Below, piece after piece: positions 26,427-35,716 of a stretch of 64,000 bases of DNA. This stretch comes from Vibrio vulnificus NBRC 15645 = ATCC 27562 (lineage in GTDB: Bacteria > Pseudomonadota > Gammaproteobacteria > Enterobacterales > Vibrionaceae). The stretch is taken from NCBI RefSeq assembly GCF_002224265.1, contig NZ_CP012881.1, positions 2,728,001-2,792,000 of the forward strand, given 5' to 3'. Numbering within the stretch: the stretch's first letter is position 1; the number at the start of each line of letters is the position of its first letter. Position numbers and translations under genes: made by a program. The notes beneath the pieces were generated by a model. The model worked only from the letters and a program-made list of their open reading frames with translations. It was not told where the DNA came from and searched no databases.

Positions 26427-28052
26427 TCATTTCGACTGAAACGAGCGGTTGCTGAGGGTGAATTGGTTGATTAATTGCTCTAGATGCTCTGAAAGCTGTT
26501 CTAACTCGACGGAGATATCACGCGTATGGCTCGCGGAATGCGAGGTGTCATCGGCGTGTTGGGTGATGGTGCCTATTTTGGCTTGAATCGCTAGGCTGGA
26601 TTGGCTCGTTGCTTGCGTTTGCGATTGAATGTGCTTGGTGTGCGAGAGGACTTGATGCATCTCCTCAACCACTTTGCGCATGGTGTCAGACAAGGCTTCC
26701 ACTTCAAGAGAGCGCTGGTGGGCATGCTTGGAGACTTGCGCTGCCGCGCGCAGAGAGTCGGAACTGCCTTGCTGGAACTGAGCGATGATGGAGCCGATAT
26801 CGCCTGTGGCGACGGCAGTGCGTGACGCTAGGCTGCGTACTTCATCGGCAACCACGGCAAAGCCTCTGCCTTGTTCTCCGGCGCGAGCGGCTTCAATAGC
26901 GGCATTCAATGCCAGCAGGTTCGTTTGATCGGCAATGGCGTGAATCACACTTAAAATTGACGAAACCTCATCGGTTTGCGCATTGAGCTCTGAAATCCGG
27001 TCTCGCACTTTATCAATATCGCCGACGAGATTTTTGATCTCTTCACTGGCATTGTGCGCTTGGTTGGAGCTGGTGGTTGCCACTTCCACGGTGTGATTCA
27101 CCAACTCGGTTGCATTGACGGTGGCTTGTTCGACTTCGAGCTGCTGATGTTGCATCGCTTCGATGGCGTGTTGCACATCGCTGGTTTCTTGTTGTTGGTT
27201 GTTTGCCGCAGAGTCGGTGCGTTGGGCCACATGCGTTAGGCGGGTCGCTGAGTTAGCGAGCGAGTGAGAGGTCGATTGTACTTGATTAAGGCTCTCTGTG
27301 ACCGTGTCCATAAAGGAGTTAATTGATGTGGCAAGCATGCCAACCTCGTCATTTTGAGTGATAGTAACGCGTTGGGCGAGATCCTTGCTTTTACTCACTT
27401 TAGTCATAAAGTGCGATGTGGCTTGAATAGGGCGGACAATGATTTTGCGGATCAGAGTCATGGTGATCAAAAAGCCCACAAAAGCAATCGAAGACATAAT
27501 CGCAATGGCAAACATCGCTTGCTTATTAATCATCGAATTGACATGGCTTAAGTTGTATTCCAAACGAATTGCACCCAAGACTTCGCCTTCTGCAGCCATA
27601 TGACAGGCCACACAGTTGGTGCCTCGGTAATTCTCGCTGGATTTCATTGGCAGAGCGACGACCAAACCTTTGCCCCAATCGGCTTCCACAGGTTCGATCA
27701 CCAACTCACCATTTAACGCGCGCTGATCGATGTCATCTTGTGGAGCCTGATTCGCTTGGCCCGGGCCATACAACTTACTCACCAACTCACTGCGTAATAC
27801 ACGGACTTGCTCAATACCTTCTTGGGCGAGGGCTTTTTGTCGCAATGTCTCCTTCTGGGCCATAGTCCCCGTGATCATCATCATATTTAGGCTGTCGAAA
27901 TAGTTGCTGGCTTTGTCGTGCAGTTGTTCACTTAAAACAGAGTTAATAAGCTGTTTTTGTTGGTAATATTGATAGGCTGTCGATACCGCTAGGACAAAGG
28001 TAAAGACGGTGATAAGGGCGACAAGTAATTTGAAGGTTATGGTTGAGCGCAT
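26427..28052 (-). CDS. Methyl-accepting chemotaxis protein with periplasmic CxxCH haem motif
   Basis: 541 residues: span 1 (8-29), a periplasmic domain (about 30-178), span 2 (180-201), HAMP (205-257) and the cytoplasmic signalling domain with [22 protein letters not shown]. The sensor carries [10 protein letters not shown] at 142-151, in which Cys147, Cys150 and His151 form a CxxCH site for a covalently attached c-type haem, inside the wording ETLRQKAL...VRVLRSE and [14 protein letters not shown] seen in other proteobacterial haem-type receptors. It should therefore respond to redox state, oxygen or NO; which is inference. No pentapeptide tail is seen. It is transcribed towards asnS. Confidence 0.88.
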   Translation of the reverse strand: MRSTITFKLLVALITVFTFVLAVSTAYQYYQQKQLINSVLSEQLHDKASNYFDSLNMMMITGTMAQKETLRQKALAQEGIEQVRVLRSELVSKLYGPGQANQAPQDDIDQRALNGELVIEPVEADWGKGLVVALPMKSSENYRGTNCVACHMAAEGEVLGAIRLEYNLSHVNSMINKQAMFAIAIMSSIAFVGFLITMTLIRKIIVRPIQATSHFMTKVSKSKDLAQRVTITQNDEVGMLATSINSFMDTVTESLNQVQSTSHSLANSATRLTHVAQRTDSAANNQQQETSDVQHAIEAMQHQQLEVEQATVNATELVNHTVEVATTSSNQAHNASEEIKNLVGDIDKVRDRISELNAQTDEVSSILSVIHAIADQTNLLALNAAIEAARAGEQGRGFAVVADEVRSLASRTAVATGDIGSIIAQFQQGSSDSLRAAAQVSKHAHQRSLEVEALSDTMRKVVEEMHQVLSHTKHIQSQTQATSQSSLAIQAKIGTITQHADDTSHSASHTRDISVELEQLSEHLEQLINQFTLSNRSFQSK

Positions 28053-28351
28053 AGTTTTTATAATTGAGTTTTGGAATAGACCTCAATATTTTAAGCTGAC
28101 GTTTAAAGTGTCGCGATCATGAGATTTCTGCAGTGTGACCATAGACAAAATAAGGTTTTTGTAAATGTGATGTGAGTACGTTGTGAACGTATTATTGACG
28201 TAATGGTCATTATTCCGACATGCGACTTAGGTCTAGTCCATATAGCTAAACGTTTGGCAGGAGATTATTGTTCGATATTCACAGCCAACGCTTGTCACCC
28301 CTATAATTAATCCTTAGTATTGCCACTCTTTGAAAAAGCCTGAGTATCGTG

Positions 28352-28714
28352 ATGAGAACCGAATTGTATAAAGAGTTCATGTTTGAAGCTGCCCATCATC
28401 TTCCACATGTTCCTGAAGGTCATAAATGTGGTCGCCTACATGGCCATTCATTCTTAGTTCGTTTATATGTTGAAGGTGAAGTGGATCCGCATACTGGCTG
28501 GGTAGTGGACTTTGCTGAAATCAAAGCGGCGTTTAAACCGATTTATAACCGCTTAGATCACTATTACTTAAATGATATTGAAGGCCTAGAAAACCCAACC
28601 AGCGAAGTATTGGCAAAATGGATTTGGCAACAACTTAAGCCAAATTTACCACTACTGAGCAAAGTGGAAATCAAGGAAACTTGCACCGCAGGCTGTATCT
28701 ACAAAGGTGAGTAA
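28352..28714 (+). CDS. queD: 6-carboxy-tetrahydropterin synthase
   Basis: 120 residues of the PTPS/QueD family, which converts dihydroneopterin triphosphate to 6-carboxy-tetrahydropterin in queuosine (preQ0) synthesis. Zinc ligands: His in FEAAHHL and the HGHSF pair; catalytic Cys in [11 protein letters not shown]; the conserved Glu in [15 protein letters not shown] 28352 is preferred; a GTG directly in front (28349) is also possible. No preQ1-type riboswitch could be recognised upstream. A 13-base-pair terminator follows. Confidence 0.93.
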   Translation: MRTELYKEFMFEAAHHLPHVPEGHKCGRLHGHSFLVRLYVEGEVDPHTGWVVDFAEIKAAFKPIYNRLDHYYLNDIEGLENPTSEVLAKWIWQQLKPNLPLLSKVEIKETCTAGCIYKGE

Positions 28715-28732
28715 TCGCCCTTAGAAAATTGA

Positions 28733-28763
28733 AACAAAGGCAAGCATGAAGCTTGCCTTTGTT
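28733..28763. terminator. Terminator between queD and the interrupted acetyltransferase
   Basis: AACAAAGGCAAGC (28733-28745) pairs perfectly with GCTTGCCTTTGTT (28751-28763) around ATGAA. It can serve both convergent genes. Confidence 0.82.
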
Positions 28764-29168
28764 GTTTCTGAGCTGTGTTAAAACGCCTATCCCAATGGGT
28801 GGCGTAAAATCCACTCTTTTTCTACTTCGCCATAGATGACTTTATCGGTATTGGTAAAGCCAGCGGAGAGGAAAAACTCATTGGCCGTTTTGTGGCTATT
28901 TGGCACAGTCAGGCAGAGAGAATTACTCTCTGGATCAATGGTGTACGCGTACACAAACAGCTTCTTCAGTGCCTCAGTTCCTATACCTTGACGTTGGTAT
29001 TGACGATCAATCATCAGGTAGTTCAGCCCCAGCTCATGGCGTTTGGCAAATGGCGCGTGCTGAGAAAACCCTTTATCAATGACCAAATAACCAACCGTCG
29101 AACTGTCCGAATAAATCGTAAAAAACGCTTCGGACTTATGGCGTTTTTGATAAGCCTGCTCAAAAGGC

Positions 29169-29176
29169 TTAAAAAA
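29169..29176. repeat. Target-site duplication, left copy
   Basis: TTAAAAAA directly before the element's left end; repeated exactly at 30466-30473. Eight bases is the duplication size of the ISL3 family. Confidence 0.9.
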
Positions 29177-30465
29177 GGTTCATCGCGGATAAGCGGGAAG
29201 CCAAAACAAAAACGGTAGTAAGTGATAGAGTTTTATCGCCAAAAAAAACCTACACAAACTACCGTTCTCATGTCGAATCATACTTTCCTATCTTCATTCT
29301 GGGAAGGCTTTCATATTGTAAAGTCTCATCAGACTGCATCATTGATGAAGCTCACTCTCGAACCGAACTCTATCGCTAAGTGCCCGTGTGGACTTAAAGC
29401 TCAAGCCGTACATGAGTATCAGTGGCGCAACGTGAAAGAAGCGACACTGCTTGGAATGCCCGTTGAACTGTCCGTCCAAACTCGACGCATTAAGTGTAGT
29501 CACTGCGGTATTAAAACGGAACGATTATCTTGGTTAGAGCCTTATGCTCGTATCACCAATCGTCTACGAAACTATATAGAACAGTTGTTGCCGCTGTTGC
29601 CCATTAAGCATATTGCCCAATTGACAGGTGTTCATTGGCACACAATCAAAGAGATAGATAAGCGTCGACTTCAACAAGTAGTACCGCAAGTTAAATGGGG
29701 TGAATTAAGGCAACTCGTCATGGACGAGTTCGCGATTTTTAAGGGACATCGTTATGCCACCGTCATTGCTGACGCTAAAAGCCATCAGGTTATCTGGATT
29801 GGACTGGGCCGAAGCCGTAAGGATATTCGACCGTTCTTCGAGCAGTTAGGTGAGCATGGCAAAAACATCGAAGCGGTAGCAATGGATATGAATACGGCTT
29901 TTGACCTTGAAGTCCAAGAGCATTGCCCAAATGCCCGTATCATTTACGACTTGTTCCACGTTGTTGCTAAATTCGGTCGCGAAGTGATGGATAGAGTCAG
30001 AGTCGACCAAGCCAATAAGCTAAAACAAGATAAAAAAGCAAGGCAATGGGTCAAGCGTTCTCGCTGGGTGTTATTGAAAAATAGGGATAATTTAAATACG
30101 CAACAGGAAAGCTATCTCACTGAAATATTGAATATGAATCAGGATCTGATGACAACCTACTTACTGGGTGCGCAATTAAAGGAACTGTGGCGCTGCGGAT
30201 CGGAACTTCAGGCTAAAAACCTATGGCAGGTATGGTGGGAGCAAGTGAATGAGAGTGGGATTAAGCCGCTAAAAGAGTTCGCTCGAAAGCTCCGTCCATA
30301 CCTTGATGGGATTACTGCTTCAGCAAGCTACCCCTGAACACCTGTACGCTTGAAGGGATAAATAACAAGATAAAGTTAATCAAGCGGATGGGATATGGCT
30401 ATCGAGATACAGATTACTTCTTCTTAAAGATTAAAGCGGCTTTCCCCGGAAAGCCGCGATGAACC
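29177..30465 (+). mobile_element. ISL3-family insertion sequence, 1289 bp
   Basis: Ends are defined by inverted repeats GGTTCATCGCGG (29177-29188) and CCGCGATGAACC (30454-30465), imperfectly extending inward, and by the flanking 8-bp duplication TTAAAAAA. One ISL3-type transposase gene fills it. A second internal inverted repeat, AACGGTAGT (29211-29219) with ACTACCGTT (29258-29266), lies before the transposase start and may contribute to promoter control or transposase binding. Insertion is into an acetyltransferase gene. Confidence 0.92.
29270..30462 (+). pseudogene. ISL3 transposase gene, frameshifted near the 3' end
   Basis: The reading frame from ATG 29270 encodes the ISL3 transposase: a zinc-ribbon-like N-terminus (CPCG...CSHCG), helix-turn-helix region (LLPIKHIAQLTGVHWHTIKEI) and the catalytic core with acidic residues in VMDEFAIFKGH and AVAMDMNTAF. 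It stops at 30335-30337 after ITASASYP. In the next frame the normal ending LNTCTLEGINNKIKLIKRMGYGYRDTDYFFLKIKAAFPG continues to a stop at 30460-30462, so one C is missing in the CCCC run (30331-30334). The catalytic Glu (TLEG) lies beyond the shift, so the product should be inactive unless the base is a sequencing error or is bypassed. Confidence 0.85.
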
Positions 30466-30473
30466 TTAAAAAA
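30466..30473. repeat. Target-site duplication, right copy
   Basis: TTAAAAAA immediately after the right inverted repeat, identical to 29169-29176. Confidence 0.9.
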
Positions 30474-30679
30474 TCCTTTTTGTTCTTCATGCACATCCAA
30501 TTGCATCAAGCTGGCGAAATCTCGTAGCTTAGTAGGCTTTATTGCAATCATGACAGTAACTAGCGAAACGATAAGTGCGAGGCTGCATTATAAATTCCAA
30601 TCAATGCTATCGTCTAGGTATTTGATTGTATTCATAATTGGCTTCAACAATGCTAGCTTCCATTTCGTGCAAAGTTTGT

Positions 30680-30720
30680 TCACGGTGATTGTGCCGTTGA
30701 TGAAATGACACTCACCGTGA
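30680..30720. repeat. Inverted repeat downstream of the winged-helix/EAL gene
   Basis: TCACGGTGA (30680-30688) and TCACCGTGA (30712-30720) are perfect 9-base arms around 23 bases. On the minus strand it begins 11 bases after the EAL gene stop and is not followed by a T run; a transcript-end hairpin is the simplest reading. Confidence 0.5.
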
Positions 30721-30731
30721 CAAGCAAAGTA

Positions 30732-32447
30732 TTAATAGTGAAGTGGGTAGTAATAACCCTGATGCACATAAGCCCCAAGGGTGGTGAGCAAATGGGCGCT
30801 GTCGGCCGTTTCAACGCCTTCAACAATCACAGTGCAGTGGTAGGTTTTGCCCATGGCAATTAGTTGTCTTAGTGTTTCAATTTTCTTGTCATCACTTTTT
30901 ACCCCAATTACAAACTCGCGGTCGATTTTGAGATAGTCAGGATTAATCTTACTGATCAAGGCGACGTTATTATTGCCTGTCCCAAAGTCATCAATGCTGA
31001 TTTTGCAATCGAGCTGCTTTAGCTTGGCCACATTTTGGTAAATTTCGGCAGTGTAATACATAGAGGCATTCTCGGTTATTTCAATCGTCAGCAAACGGCA
31101 ATCGAGACTGGAGAGCTCACGATAAAGGGCGGAGAAATTGTGTCCTTGCAGTAAAGAGGGGCAGACATTGATGCTAATCGGCACTTTAAGTGATGGTTGG
31201 TTAGCATAAATGGCCCGAAGAACCAGAATAGTATGAGTCAGCAACAGGCCATTACCAATTAGGGTTTCAATGAACTTTTGAGTGTTTTTGACCTTAAATC
31301 GGGATAAGGCTTCAAAATGGATGGTTTTCTGTGTCGAAGTGTTATAAATCGGCTCTAGGCGGATACTAAAATGTCGAATAGCGAGAAGATAATACAGAAA
31401 AGCTTGGATCGACTTGTATCGAAGCACACACAAAAAGAACGTACTTAAAGCCAAGATGCTCTGAAACGGGCCAGAGACATAAAATACTTCCTTGTAGCCG
31501 TTGTTGTCAGTTTTAAAATGAAAAAAGCGCTCTTTGGTATTGCCAATCTCAAGGGACGTACCCGTGTTGGTGGAGAGTTTCATTCCCGCGAGGAAAAAGC
31601 GTGAGATATGATTTTCGACGCTGTTTGAAAGATTGATGTTTTTGACTCGCACCAGCACCACAGCGTCATTGAGTTCATAGGCTTGGGTGGTGTAGTTTTC
31701 ATTTTTGCTCCATTCGTTGAAGGCTTTTTCACTGACTGGAGAAACCGTCTCTGGCGTGATCAAGCATCGTATGTTGAATCTATCGAGCATCATGCTCGAC
31801 TCCACTAACTTAACATTGTCAAATTGCTCTCTTAGCGCCGCTTCGTTGGCAAAACAGCTCATTTCAGACAGGTTTTGCGCAATGTCGAGTGAGCTGTCTA
31901 GGTAGTTATGCCGCACAATACTGTTAATCGCGTAATAGCATACGGCGAAAAAAATCAATGCCGTTACCAACATGACTAGCGTGATGTCAGAGTAGATCTT
32001 GCGGTTCTTTAGCCCAATGGCCAGCGCTTTCCAGACACTGTTTTTGGTGTGTCGATTAATGCGCTCTTGCTGATAAAGGCCGTTGTCGTAGTGATGCTGC
32101 ATAAGAAATGGGATGAAATATCCTGTCCGATGAATGTTTTCGATGATGTTTTTATGGGTGATGAAATGATCTTCCGTGAGCTTGCGAAACTTCTTTCTCA
32201 AAGCGGCCACCGCATTTTTAAACCCATTTTCGGGCAGTGCCACCTTGTACTGCTGAGTGATTTTTCTCTCGACAGAGCGCTGACTGACGGGGGCATTTAG
32301 GCTACCGTGTGCTGCGATAATCGACAGAATGGCATACTCATTTGGTGTAACGGGAATGGCGTCGTGGAGTGTGTTATTGAGCTCTAGTGAAATTTCGTTT
32401 TCGGACAAGCAAACGCAGATTTGGTTTCCTAGTTCAAACCTAATCAT
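30732..32447 (-). CDS. Membrane protein with ToxR-like winged helix, CSS-like periplasmic domain and EAL phosphodiesterase
   Basis: 571 residues. A winged-helix DNA-binding domain of the OmpR/ToxR type occupies about 5-113 (TPNEYAILSIIAAHGSLNAPVSQRSVERKI, FKNAVAALRKKFRKL, ENIHRTGYFIP). Span 1 is 155-177 and span 2 about 328-343. The periplasmic part has Cys198 and Cys228 spaced like the CSS redox domain of PdeC-type enzymes, though the CSS triplet reads CLI. The EAL domain (about 355-571) keeps EAL (379-381), Asn427, Glu456, DDFGTG (486-491), Lys507, EGVET and QGYYYP, so cyclic-di-GMP hydrolysis is expected. No cognate gene adjoins it. A DNA-binding phosphodiesterase anchored in the membrane is the striking implication. 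Confidence 0.88.
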   Translation of the reverse strand: MIRFELGNQICVCLSENEISLELNNTLHDAIPVTPNEYAILSIIAAHGSLNAPVSQRSVERKITQQYKVALPENGFKNAVAALRKKFRKLTEDHFITHKNIIENIHRTGYFIPFLMQHHYDNGLYQQERINRHTKNSVWKALAIGLKNRKIYSDITLVMLVTALIFFAVCYYAINSIVRHNYLDSSLDIAQNLSEMSCFANEAALREQFDNVKLVESSMMLDRFNIRCLITPETVSPVSEKAFNEWSKNENYTTQAYELNDAVVLVRVKNINLSNSVENHISRFFLAGMKLSTNTGTSLEIGNTKERFFHFKTDNNGYKEVFYVSGPFQSILALSTFFLCVLRYKSIQAFLYYLLAIRHFSIRLEPIYNTSTQKTIHFEALSRFKVKNTQKFIETLIGNGLLLTHTILVLRAIYANQPSLKVPISINVCPSLLQGHNFSALYRELSSLDCRLLTIEITENASMYYTAEIYQNVAKLKQLDCKISIDDFGTGNNNVALISKINPDYLKIDREFVIGVKSDDKKIETLRQLIAMGKTYHCTVIVEGVETADSAHLLTTLGAYVHQGYYYPLHY

Positions 32448-32662
32448 GTGTTGTGGGGCTCCAAATTAAATTTTTGGCTACGTTATCAATAAATTGTGGC
32501 TTGGGATGTGATTTTTTACGGGGATATCCTAAACAATTGGATATAGTTATGGTTTTAGAATTTTTTATAGTTTTATAAATGAAACGATTCAGAGCGTAGT
32601 AATCAGGGAAAATGAGCGATCTAAAGGCGAAAAAATGCTTGGAATGATGCACAGAGAACAGA

Positions 32663-32690
32663 ACAAAAAAGCCCAGGTCATTTCCTGGGC
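32663..32690 (-). terminator. Terminator of the sdaC-sdaA operon
   Basis: GCCCAGG (32671-32677) and CCTGGGC (32684-32690) pair; on the minus strand TTTTTTG follows, about 25 bases after the sdaA stop. Confidence 0.87.
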
Positions 32691-32714
32691 TCAAATCTTA
32701 TTACGCTGTGGATA

Positions 32715-34076
32715 TTAGCAAATCACTTTAATGGCCAGGCCACCTTGTGATGTTTCACGGTATTTCGCGTTCATGTCTTTGCCCGTTTCCAGCATCGTCT
32801 CAATCACTTTATCCAAAGAGACACGAGGTGCAGAAGAGCGACGAAGTGCCATACGCGTTGAGTTAATCGCTTTCACCGCCGCAATACCATTACGCTCGAT
32901 ACATGGAACCTGTACCTGACCTGCAACAGGGTCACACGTTAGGCCAAGGTTGTGCTCCATAGCGATTTCTGCTGCCATACACACTTGCTCTGGGCTACCG
33001 CCCATAAGCTCAGCAAGGCCAGCTGCTGCCATAGAACACGCTACGCCTACTTCGCCTTGACAGCCGACTTCAGCGCCAGAGATAGAAGCGTTACGTTTGT
33101 ACAGACCGCCAATCGCACCCGAAGCAGCAAAGTAACGGATGTAATCTTTCTCTGTTACTGTTTGGATGAACTTGTCGTAGTACGCAAGAACGGCTGGGAT
33201 GATGCCACATGCACCGTTAGTGGGTGCTGTTACGACTCGACCGCCCGCTGCGTTCTCTTCGTTTACCGCGAAAGCGAACATGTTTACCCAGTCAACCACG
33301 GCCATAGGATCGTTCGAGGTTTTTTCTGAGGTTAGCAGCAACTGGCGAAGTGAAGCAGCACGACGAGGAACACGCAGTGGACCAGGTAGAATGCCTTCTT
33401 CGTTCATACCACGCTCCATACACTCGCGCATGGTGCGCCAAATGTTTGCGAAGTAAGTACGAGTCTCTTCATCTGAGTGCAGAGCGTGCTCGTTTTTCAT
33501 CACAAGTGCGCTGATAGACAAACCGTGCTCTTTACACTGGTTGACTAACTCTTCCGCTGAGATGTACTCATAAGGGACTTTGATAGAGCTGTTGTTGTCT
33601 TTACCAAAGTTCTCTTCATCCACGATGAAACCACCACCGATTGAGTAGTAGGTTTTTGAGTATACTTTTTCGTCATCAATCCAAGCGTGGATTTGCATGC
33701 CGTTTTCGTGTAACTCAAGGTTGGTCTTGTGGAAGTTCATTCCGCCTTCACGAGGGAATGAAACGGTATGACAATGCATGCCAACTGGCAGGCGTTCAGT
33801 TTCTTCTACACGAGCAATAAAGCCCGGAATGGAATCGATATCCACCTTCTCTGGTGTGTTACCAGCAAGACCCATGATGATGGCGATATCCGTATGGTGA
33901 CCTTTCCCTGTCAGTGATAATGAACCATAAACATCAACGGTGATTTTAGTGATGTCACGTAATTTTCCCATTGCGCGAAGATCATCAATAAACTCTTTAC
34001 CCGCTTTCATTGGACCTACAGTGTGTGAGCTTGAAGGACCAACGCCGATCTTATAGATATCAAATACACTAATCAT
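32715..34076 (-). CDS. sdaA: L-serine dehydratase (single-chain, iron-sulfur)
   Basis: 453 residues; deaminates L-serine to pyruvate with a [4Fe-4S] cluster. The N-terminal SDH-beta region begins [21 protein letters not shown] and the C-terminal catalytic region includes [31 protein letters not shown] and [15 protein letters not shown], which supply the cluster cysteines. GAGGT upstream supports the start. The serine carrier gene sdaC lies just upstream on the same strand, forming a catabolic operon. Confidence 0.95.
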   Translation of the reverse strand: MISVFDIYKIGVGPSSSHTVGPMKAGKEFIDDLRAMGKLRDITKITVDVYGSLSLTGKGHHTDIAIIMGLAGNTPEKVDIDSIPGFIARVEETERLPVGMHCHTVSFPREGGMNFHKTNLELHENGMQIHAWIDDEKVYSKTYYSIGGGFIVDEENFGKDNNSSIKVPYEYISAEELVNQCKEHGLSISALVMKNEHALHSDEETRTYFANIWRTMRECMERGMNEEGILPGPLRVPRRAASLRQLLLTSEKTSNDPMAVVDWVNMFAFAVNEENAAGGRVVTAPTNGACGIIPAVLAYYDKFIQTVTEKDYIRYFAASGAIGGLYKRNASISGAEVGCQGEVGVACSMAAAGLAELMGGSPEQVCMAAEIAMEHNLGLTCDPVAGQVQVPCIERNGIAAVKAINSTRMALRRSSAPRVSLDKVIETMLETGKDMNAKYRETSQGGLAIKVIC

Positions 34077-34094
34077 TTTGATTACCTCAAAAGT

Positions 34095-34120
34095 AAGCCT
34101 CCCAAGGAGGAGGGAGGCTT
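34095..34120 (-). promoter_or_regulatory. Intercistronic hairpin between sdaC and sdaA
   Basis: AAGCCTCCC (34095-34103) pairs perfectly with GGGAGGCTT (34112-34120); the loop contains AAGGAGGA. On the minus strand the stem is followed by ACTTTT only, so it may act as a partial terminator or mRNA stabiliser between transporter and enzyme. Confidence 0.55.
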
Positions 34121-34172
34121 TATCTTATCGTTATGCTTTTGTCTTTATTCTCATCTTACAGGGGGAGTGAGA

Positions 34173-35426
34173 TTAAAGAGCGCCGTAGATTACAGAAGTA
34201 ATAGAAGCAAGACCACAGATAACTGTGAAAATCTGCACAGCTGCTGAAGTTTTGTACTTCGCCATCGCTGGCACTTTTTGCATTGCAAATACAGGCATTA
34301 GGAACAGGATTGCCGCAATCATTGGTGCGCCCATTGTTTCAATCATGCCTAGGATACTTGGGTTAACGATAGCCACGATCCAAGTGGTGATAACGATGAA
34401 CAGTAGCGACGCTTTCTCGATCTTGCTGATAGGGCTATTTGAACGAGATTTGATCAGACCAACTAAACCTTCATGTGCACCAAGGAAGTGACCGAAGTAG
34501 CTAGAGGTGATCGCTGCAAACGCAACCAGTGGACCAAGGTAAGAGATCAGTGGAGACTCATGTACGTTCGCTAGGTAAGAAAGTACAGAGATGTTTTGCT
34601 CTTTCGCAGAAGCCAGTTGCTCTGGAGACATAGACAGTACAACAGAGAATACGAAGAACATAACAAAGCCCATTAGCATCATCGCTGCACCGCCAGTGAT
34701 CGCATCGGTTTTCTGAACCGCTTTGTCACCATGCTGTAGGCGCTGTTCTTTAGAGAACTGAGAGATGATTGGGCTGTGGTTGAATGAGAACACGATAATA
34801 GGAATTGCTAGCCATACGACAACAGGCATAGAAGACCAATCCGGTGCTACTTGCATCATCGACGTGTTCCAATCTGGGATCAAGTAGACAGAAAGTGCAA
34901 GAAGAACGAATACTAGTGGGTAAACCATTGCAGATGTTGCTTTTAGCATCAGTTCTTTACCAAATACCACACCAGCGGTCATTGCAAGGATCAATGCGCC
35001 AGATAGCAGTGGACGTGGAATGGATTCCATACCCATTTGGTTAACAAGGAAAGAGTCCACTGTGTTTGTGATACCAACACCGTAAATCAGAACGATTGGG
35101 TAGATAGCGAAGAAATAGGCAAAAGTAATAAGGTTTGCGCCAGTCTTACCAAAGTGCTCTTCTACAGTGTCAGTGATGTCCGCTTCTGGGTTCTTAGCAG
35201 AAAGAACGAAACGAGCGAGAGATTTGTGAGCGAACCAAGTCATTGGTGCTGCAAGTAGCGCTAGCATAACTAATGGCCAGAAGCCGCCAGCACCTGCTTT
35301 AATTGGAAGGAAAAGTACACCAGCACCTACCGCTGTACCGAAAAGGGACAGACACCAAGTGAAATCTTTGTAAGTAAACTTACTAGAAGATTGTACGGCA
35401 GGAGCCGCAGTTGAAGTTGTTTTCAT
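34173..35426 (-). CDS. sdaC: Serine transporter SdaC (HAAAP family)
   Basis: 417 residues with eleven hydrophobic spans, including the HAAAP opening FGTAVGAGVLFLPIKAGAGGFWPL and FSFNHSPIISQFS. It imports L-serine with protons, feeding SdaA downstream. The N-terminal 20 residues are Ser/Thr/Ala-rich and cytoplasmic. It is first in the operon; its promoter must lie in the 290 bases before it. Confidence 0.93.
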   Translation of the reverse strand: MKTTSTAAPAVQSSSKFTYKDFTWCLSLFGTAVGAGVLFLPIKAGAGGFWPLVMLALLAAPMTWFAHKSLARFVLSAKNPEADITDTVEEHFGKTGANLITFAYFFAIYPIVLIYGVGITNTVDSFLVNQMGMESIPRPLLSGALILAMTAGVVFGKELMLKATSAMVYPLVFVLLALSVYLIPDWNTSMMQVAPDWSSMPVVVWLAIPIIVFSFNHSPIISQFSKEQRLQHGDKAVQKTDAITGGAAMMLMGFVMFFVFSVVLSMSPEQLASAKEQNISVLSYLANVHESPLISYLGPLVAFAAITSSYFGHFLGAHEGLVGLIKSRSNSPISKIEKASLLFIVITTWIVAIVNPSILGMIETMGAPMIAAILFLMPVFAMQKVPAMAKYKTSAAVQIFTVICGLASITSVIYGAL

Positions 35427-35645
35427 TTTTGATTACTCATTTTGGGAACAGGAAATAAGTCGGCCGCAATTCTGCACTTTTTTGTTGCAAGAAAATTAGA
35501 TCTAAATCATGTATTGCTCGTGCTTATTGAATGATATGTCAAAAACCTGTTTATTATCACGAAAATGATGTGCTACACGTGATGATTGCTAATGCGTGGC
35601 ATTAGAAAAACTAATTTGAATGGGTGTTTGTACAAAATGTTCTCA

Positions 35646-35661
35646 TGCCAAACGTTTGCTT
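35646..35661. promoter_or_regulatory. PurR-like palindrome upstream of sdaC
   Basis: A 16-base site centred on CAAACGTTTG (35649-35658) agrees with the enterobacterial PurR box at 9 of 11 fixed positions. It lies about 220 bases before sdaC, which is far for repression. A weak assignment. Confidence 0.3.
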
Positions 35662-35716
35662 TGGCGGAGATTAAAATAACTAACCTGATGTTTGGTAATG
35701 AGGCCGTTAACAACTC

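Larger units (their letters stand above)
28787..30551 (-). pseudogene. GNAT acetyltransferase gene split by an insertion sequence
   Basis: Two pieces, 28787-29176 and 30474-30551, flank the insertion element. Joining them at the target duplication (one TTAAAAAA removed) restores one open frame with no stop or frameshift: MIAIKPTKLRDF...EEQKGFFKPFEQAYQ...RQYQRQGIGTEALKK..., about 155 residues, a complete GNAT N-acetyltransferase with its acetyl-CoA loop QRQGIG and the closing NEFFLSAGF. The gene is otherwise undamaged, so the disruption is recent. The N-terminal 26 residues are now separated from the rest by 1.3 kb. Residual expression of the truncated C-terminal part from a TTG cannot be excluded. 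The substrate is unknown. Confidence 0.88.

Noticed and set aside
28053..28351. preQ1 riboswitch upstream of queD
   Set aside because: I searched the 299 bases for the conserved class I and II core and found no match. Nothing else recognisable lies there beyond A+T-rich promoter-like sequence.
29169..29220. An apparent frameshift in the acetyltransferase at the A6 run near 29171
   Set aside because: Extending the gene directly upstream seemed to need one more T, but the sequence beyond 29177 belongs to the insertion element. Joining across the element at TTAAAAAA restores the frame without any shift.
30732..32447. Reading the winged-helix/EAL gene as a classical CSS-type PdeC homologue
   Set aside because: The first 113 residues are a DNA-binding domain absent from PdeC and the CSS triplet is not conserved; the architecture is different.
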